Part shown: one piece after another, positions 9,978-13,392 of the stretch | Numbering within the stretch: the stretch's first letter is position 1 | How the letters are laid out: each line of letters begins with the position of its first letter | Assembly: GCF_000611645.1 (NCBI RefSeq) | Contig: NW_014012319.1 | Location: 1-13,392 of the forward strand | Source: Monoraphidium neglectum | Taxonomy: Eukaryota > Chlorophyta > Chlorophyceae > Sphaeropleales > Selenastraceae | Direction: 5' to 3' | DNA: 13,392 nt | Translations under genes and position numbers: made by a program | Notes under the pieces: generated by a model | Databases searched by the model: none | What the model was told of the DNA's origin: nothing | What the model saw: only the letters and a program-made list of their open reading frames with translations

Positions 9978-10711
9978 GGGACGCATGCGGCGGCTGTGGG
10001 GAACCACCCTGACATTCTTTGGGGGCCAGGTCTCTGGCGGCCCTTGAGACCCTGCATGCACACCCCTGAGCTGGGCTTTACCGTGCCCATGCACGTGGGC
10101 GTGGTCGCAGCTCCTACCCTTTGCAGGCGCTGCTGCACGGCGAGTACGCTGCCTGTGTTGGACGGCTCGCGCCCCTTGGCCCCACTGGCGCACGGCCCTG
10201 TGCAGGCCCACAGCACAGGCAGGCCGCGGGCACGCACTGCAGGATGCGCTCGGCGCCTCAGACCTGGCAGCCCCAGGCCGCGTCTTGATTTCCCTCGTTT
10301 CTTTTCTGTTTCGGCCGGCTTGGCACTGTATGTGTGTGTTTGTGTGTGACAGGTGTTCGTCGTCTGGCTTAATCCTGACAACTGCCATTGTACTCGTTGG
10401 CACTTTGCTGCCTATTTTTGACCCGCTTGTCATCAGCAGCGAAACTGTTCAAGCGCCAACACTACATGTGTGGGCAGGCAAGTCTGGTGACGCCTGCAAG
10501 GGCTATCTGCACTAATGTAAAGCAGGGCTAAACAAGGTACTTGGGCCGATGCAATGCGGCTGCGTCCATGCACACAAGGGCACAAGGCTGCTGAACCCCA
10601 GCGGTGAGACCAGCTGATGTGTGATAATTGGCAGCGCTGGGGCGCGGCAGAAACAAAGAAGAGCAGCCCTTCCTGACATACACAGGCAGCTGACTGGCAG
10701 CATGCAGGCAG
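9978..10711. other. Intergenic between convergent NSA2 and CSL4 (3' UTRs)
   Basis: This region should hold the 3' UTRs of NSA2 (plus) and CSL4 (minus). No exon with family similarity was seen; the short open frames look like chance frames of GC-rich DNA. No TGTAA is present on the minus strand downstream of the CSL4 stop. The nearest resemblance is TGTATGTCA about 30 nt after it. Confidence 0.6.
10516..10520 (+). terminator. TGTAA poly(A) signal, probably NSA2
   Basis: A TGTAA about 540 nt after the NSA2 stop implies a long 3' UTR. The pentamer is common enough by chance that the assignment is moderate only. Confidence 0.45.
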
Positions 10712-11208
10712 CTACTTGGCGGCTGCCGCGACCGCGACCTTGGCGACTTTCCGCTTCTCCACACGGCCTGTCTCCGGGTCGCGCATCGCCTCCCATGAAA
10801 CGGGCACCATAGGCGTCCCTGCGGGTGCGGGGCGCGCAAGGTGCCACAGATCAGCGCGAGGCGGCTGCAACGCTCTGCCCAATCGCGACAGGGGGCCAGG
10901 GGGCAAGATTGGGTCTAGCTGGGGCAGTGCAAAGCGCGGCGCCATCCCGGCGGGGCTCGCCTGATATGCTGGTGGCGTGCACCACGCCGAGCTCGTTCCT
11001 GGCTGTTGATAGGTGGTAGGACCGCGCGTCCCCCAGGCTCACGACCTCGGCCCGCACCTGCAGGAGCACGGGAGCGGCGGGACGCGATCCAGAAGGTCGG
11101 AGAACGTGAAACGCCCAAGCCGAGACGCGCCAGCAGCGATGATGTAGGACGCAGGCCGTTGGCACAGCGAATTGCCTCACACTCAACACTCACACACGTG
11201 CGCGCGCG

Positions 11209-11253
<45 letters not shown>

Positions 11254-12276
11254 GTGTCCTCCCTCACACACGTCCCCCCCCCCCTCACCACGTCCCCCGG
11301 CCGGAAACAGTCGTACATCGCCACCTTGTCCACCTCTGTGGCACGCACGTCCTGCAGCCTGCATTCAAAACGAGCAGGGTGGGGGTGGGGATGGGGATGG
11401 GGAGGCCTGCAGACGGCGAGTCGCCGTGATTGGGGGCTCGCTTCAATTGTGCACACGCAGCAAAGTGTGCGTCGTTGCATGAGTGAGCATGCGTACGCAC
11501 GCCCCGTCGTACGCCCGGGTAAAAGCTGGCAGGGGTACCATGCGTGTGGGGCAAGCACGCGCCCCATCGGGCGCACATGTGCCCTCCCGCGCTCGCATCT
11601 GCTGCCACCACCACGAATTCATCAAGCGTGAGCGAGCACCCACCTGATGAGTCCCTTGAATTCGACATCCAACGCCTTGGGTCCCACGCACAGGATGCGG
11701 CAGTGCACGCCTGTCGGCGTCACCTGGGACACCTTGGCGGTGACGACGACGCCCGGCTCCGGCACTACGGGCTGGGAGCTGCGGCTGGCCACCTCGACAA
11801 CCGGCAGCTGGGGGAATGGGGGTTTGGGACGCACAGCGAGGTTGGGTGGTGGGTTGGGCCAAAGAGTAGTCACCACCGATCGGCGGGATGAGGGAGGTGT
11901 GACGGGGTTGCAGGGCGGCGCACGCGAGAACCTGGGATGCGTGGATGGCCCTGCTGTCGCGAGTTGTCGTGCGCGAGTTGGAGCGGCGGTTCGAAGCCGG
12001 AAGCTACCCAGCAGCTGGACGCCCCTCGACCCTCACCTGCCCGCCGTCCCCCGGCGCCGACTCTTGCCGCGCGCCGACCACGGATGCATGGATGTACCCT
12101 TTGCGGACGTATGTGCCTGGCCCTGGGGCGTGTTCGTCCTGCGTGGGGCAGTCAGCACGCCACTCATCAACCTGGCAATCGCGGCACGTCACACCTGTGC
12201 GAAGTTTGCAACTCTGCGTGCAGCTCACCGTATTTCCTATCCGGTCGCCTACACACACTAGCTGTGGAGCTGCCAT
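10712..12276 (-). CDS. CSL4: Exosome complex component CSL4 (EXOSC1), S1-domain cap subunit
   Basis: Exons in transcript order: 12276-12229, 12138-12037, 11807-11644, 11358-11289, 11057-10961, 10818-10712 (TAG). They sum to 588 nt and 195 aa, the same length I recall for human EXOSC1. Introns are 90, 229, 285, 231 and 142 nt. Landmarks: MAAPQLVCVGDRIG; GTYVRKGYIHASVVG (residues 24-38, N-terminal domain); LPVVEV; the S1 RNA-binding domain (about 69-150) with VVVTAKVSQVTPTGVHCRIL, GLIRLQDVRATEVDKVAMYD and CFRPGDVVRAEVVSLGDARS; then NELGVVHATSISG and PMVPVSWEAMRDPETG. CSL4 is a non-catalytic cap subunit of the nuclear and cytoplasmic exosome, which trims the 5.8S rRNA precursor and degrades RNA. 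Exon 4 must start at 11358, not at the nearer AG at 11352/11353, to keep frame and the conserved IRxxDVRATE. The last intron starts with GC rather than GT. The gene is head to head with the TMEM256-like gene. Confidence 0.95.
10819..10960 (-). other. GC-AG intron (last intron of CSL4)
   Basis: The exon ends ATATCAG and the intron begins GCGAGC and ends CCGCAG. Only this split (phase 1) gives the family sequence ATSISG-TPMVPVSW. The nearest GT sites, inside GGCGTGGTG at 10979-10987, are phase 0 and would put the conserved last exon out of frame. Confidence 0.85.
11191..11251. repeat. (CA)/(CG)/(CA) microsatellite in CSL4 intron 4
   Basis: Sixty-one nt of unbroken pyrimidine-purine alternation: a short CA block, ACGTG, about eight CG units, then about seventeen CA units. 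On the coding strand it lies 38 nt below the donor of the intron 11058-11288. Confidence 0.95.
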
Positions 12277-12698
12277 GATAGTCCTGGCACAAGGCACTAC
12301 GCTGGCCACTGCTCCAAATCCGACCCCCTGGTGCAGCACACAAGGGCGGCGGCCGCAGGCGGTGCTGCTGCTGCGAATTGGCGTTCGGCGACTGCCGCAA
12401 GGTGACCGCGGTTGATCACTCACACGCCTGGTAAGCTGATTCGCGACTCCTGCAGTGCCGTCGAAAAAAGTGTATGCAGCTGCTCACTGCAGTACGAGAC
12501 GTGTGCGATCGGGTTGATCGTTGATGTTTCTTGATCACAAGTGTTGGGTGGCGCGCTGTATGTAAAATTTCGAAGTGCATCATTCACGATTCACCGCATT
12601 GCCTGTACTGCGGCCAAGATCAGGCAAGTGACCCAGGTGACCTGGCACCGTTGTCAAAACCTCACAAAACTTCACAACAGCACTTGAAACTGATCGGC
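12277..12698. promoter_or_regulatory. Divergent promoter region between CSL4 and the TMEM256-like gene
   Basis: Only 422 nt separate the two start codons, so both promoters should be here. The right half is AT-richer than the neighbours. TTGATC occurs three times, at 12412, 12514 and 12531; the first and last extend to TTGATCAC, with a palindromic TGATCA core. GTATGTAAAATTT at about 12559-12571 is TATA-like for the plus strand. No factor is assigned to these sites. Confidence 0.5.
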
Positions 12699-13321
12699 AT
12701 GGCAATCCCAAGCCCCCTGCTGGCGCCCTCGCTGTGGCACAAGGTGGCGGCGATAGCAGGTGGCGACGCGTGTGGCTCTGCGAGCGCATGCGGCGCGGGG
12801 ATGCTTGTTGTTCGCACTCCGCAGTTGGGGCATGCGTGCGGATCGTGGGTGCAAGAGCAAGCGCGGCAAATTGCGCCTTGTCCGGCGACCCGACTAGGAC
12901 GGTTCGACGGCAAGTGGTGCCACACGGCTCACCCCAGCCCGACTGACCGCCCCATCGGCCTCCCCCAGGTGCGACGGGCGTGGGCCTTGCCGCGTACGGG
13001 GCGCACGGGCTGCCGACCAAGGACCCCCACTTCACAGAGGTCTGGCGGCGCGCCAACCAGCAGCAGATGTTCCACGCGGCGTTGCTGGCCGTCGCCCCCC
13101 TCACCAGGCGAGCGGGCCAAGAGCGCGCAGCCGCCTGAGGCCGGCGCCCGCCGCGCTGCCGCGCCCTGCTGCAAGCCGGTGGGGGCGCGTGAAGCCGTTA
13201 CGAGCTCTCTTCATGATCGCCTGCGGCCGTGGTTGAACCGAGCATCATACCACACAGCCCGCTGGAGCACACGCGCGCGTTACCACTCACCATCCCTCCG
13301 CTCCCGACACTCCACTCAACA

Positions 13322-13392
<71 letters not shown>
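12699..13392 (+). CDS. TMEM256/DUF423-family small membrane protein, 5' part, runs off right edge
   Basis: Exon 1 is 12699-12759 and exon 2 is 12969-13107; intron 1 is 209 nt (donor GTGGCG, acceptor CCCCAG, phase 1). The 66 visible residues read SLWHKVAAIAGATGVGLAAY, then GAHGL, then FTEVWRRANQQQMFHAALLA. TMEM256/DUF423 proteins show this pattern: a first hydrophobic helix with a YGAHG signature, then an Asn/Gln/His-rich turn leading into a second helix. Function is poorly known; these are small multi-pass membrane proteins. After 13107 the frame meets TGA within 12 codons (…TRRAGQERAAA), and the later membrane helices of the family are missing. No GT donor is available, but CAG followed by GCGAGC fits a GC-type donor, so the remaining exons probably lie to the right. 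Otherwise the gene is truncated to 77 aa. Confidence 0.8.
13108..13392 (+). other. Probable second intron of the TMEM256-like gene, incomplete
   Basis: The stretch starts with GCGAGC and has no family-like coding sequence up to the window end. It contains stops in the exon-2 frame and ends in a CA microsatellite. The only acceptor-like CAG (near 13248) leads into unrelated His/Thr/Ser-rich sequence. Confidence 0.5.
13324..13392. repeat. (CA)n microsatellite, continues past the right edge
   Basis: At least 69 nt of uninterrupted CA repeat run to the last base of the window. The window may end here because an assembly broke at the repeat. Confidence 0.95.

Noticed and set aside
9996..10349. 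Plus-strand open frame of 117 codons after NSA2
   Set aside because: It has no homology I recognise, its codon use is unlike the true exons, and it lies in the likely NSA2 3' UTR.
10979..10987. GT donors GTGGTG and GTGCAC for the CSL4 last intron
   Set aside because: Both are phase 0, while the conserved last exon needs phase 1; using them would scramble PMVPVSW.
11289..11351. CSL4 exon 4 starting at 11351 after GCTGCAG
   Set aside because: This start breaks frame with exon 3, which ends two bases into a codon. Starting at 11358 keeps frame and gives the conserved LIRLQDVRATE.
11979..12000. GGTTCGAA flanked by CGGC/GCCG, resembling a tRNA T-arm
   Set aside because: No D-arm, anticodon arm or acceptor stem can be built around it; it lies in CSL4 intron 2.

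Overview
The window looks like nuclear DNA of a GC-rich green alga (Chlorophyta). It carries plant and algal eukaryotic genes cut into short exons by introns of 90 to 626 nt. Most introns start GTGCG or GTGAG and end in CAG. TGTAA, the chlorophyte poly(A) signal, follows three of the four stop codons inside the window, and CA/CG microsatellites are common in introns. I saw no bacterial operon, prophage, CRISPR array or intact transposon. The exon models were assembled by hand from reading-frame continuity, splice-site dinucleotides and recalled family sequences. No database search was possible.

Layout, left to right. (1) 1-1682, minus strand: the N-terminal part of a type II phosphatidylinositol 4-kinase of the plant gamma class, with two ubiquitin-like domains; its catalytic core lies beyond the left edge. 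(2) 2475 to about 4544, minus: a nucleus-encoded chloroplast TPR protein of the PYG7/Ycf37 family (photosystem I assembly), whose first exon is unresolved. (3) 5082-7379, plus: ribosomal protein eL8 (RPL7A), complete, 258 aa, with the start codon alone in its exon. (4) 7941-9977, plus: NSA2, a 60S ribosome-assembly factor, complete, 260 aa. (5) 10712-12276, minus: CSL4/EXOSC1, the S1-domain cap subunit of the RNA exosome, complete, 195 aa, with a GC-AG last intron. (6) 12699 to beyond the right edge, plus: a small membrane protein of the TMEM256/DUF423 family, cut by the window end, with a second apparent GC-type donor.

Gene pairs: PYG7-like/eL8 and CSL4/TMEM256-like are head to head and probably share promoter regions. 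NSA2 and CSL4 converge. eL8, NSA2 and CSL4 all serve the large ribosomal subunit or rRNA maturation, so the middle of the window is a loose ribosome-biogenesis neighbourhood. The kinase, the PSI assembly factor and the TMEM256-like gene have no evident link to it.

I found no convincing new multi-gene system. The points most worth a second look are the two GCGAGC splice donors in adjacent genes, a 61-nt perfect pyrimidine-purine alternating tract in a CSL4 intron, a CA-repeat leader shared by two introns, and a telomere-type motif inside an eL8 intron.
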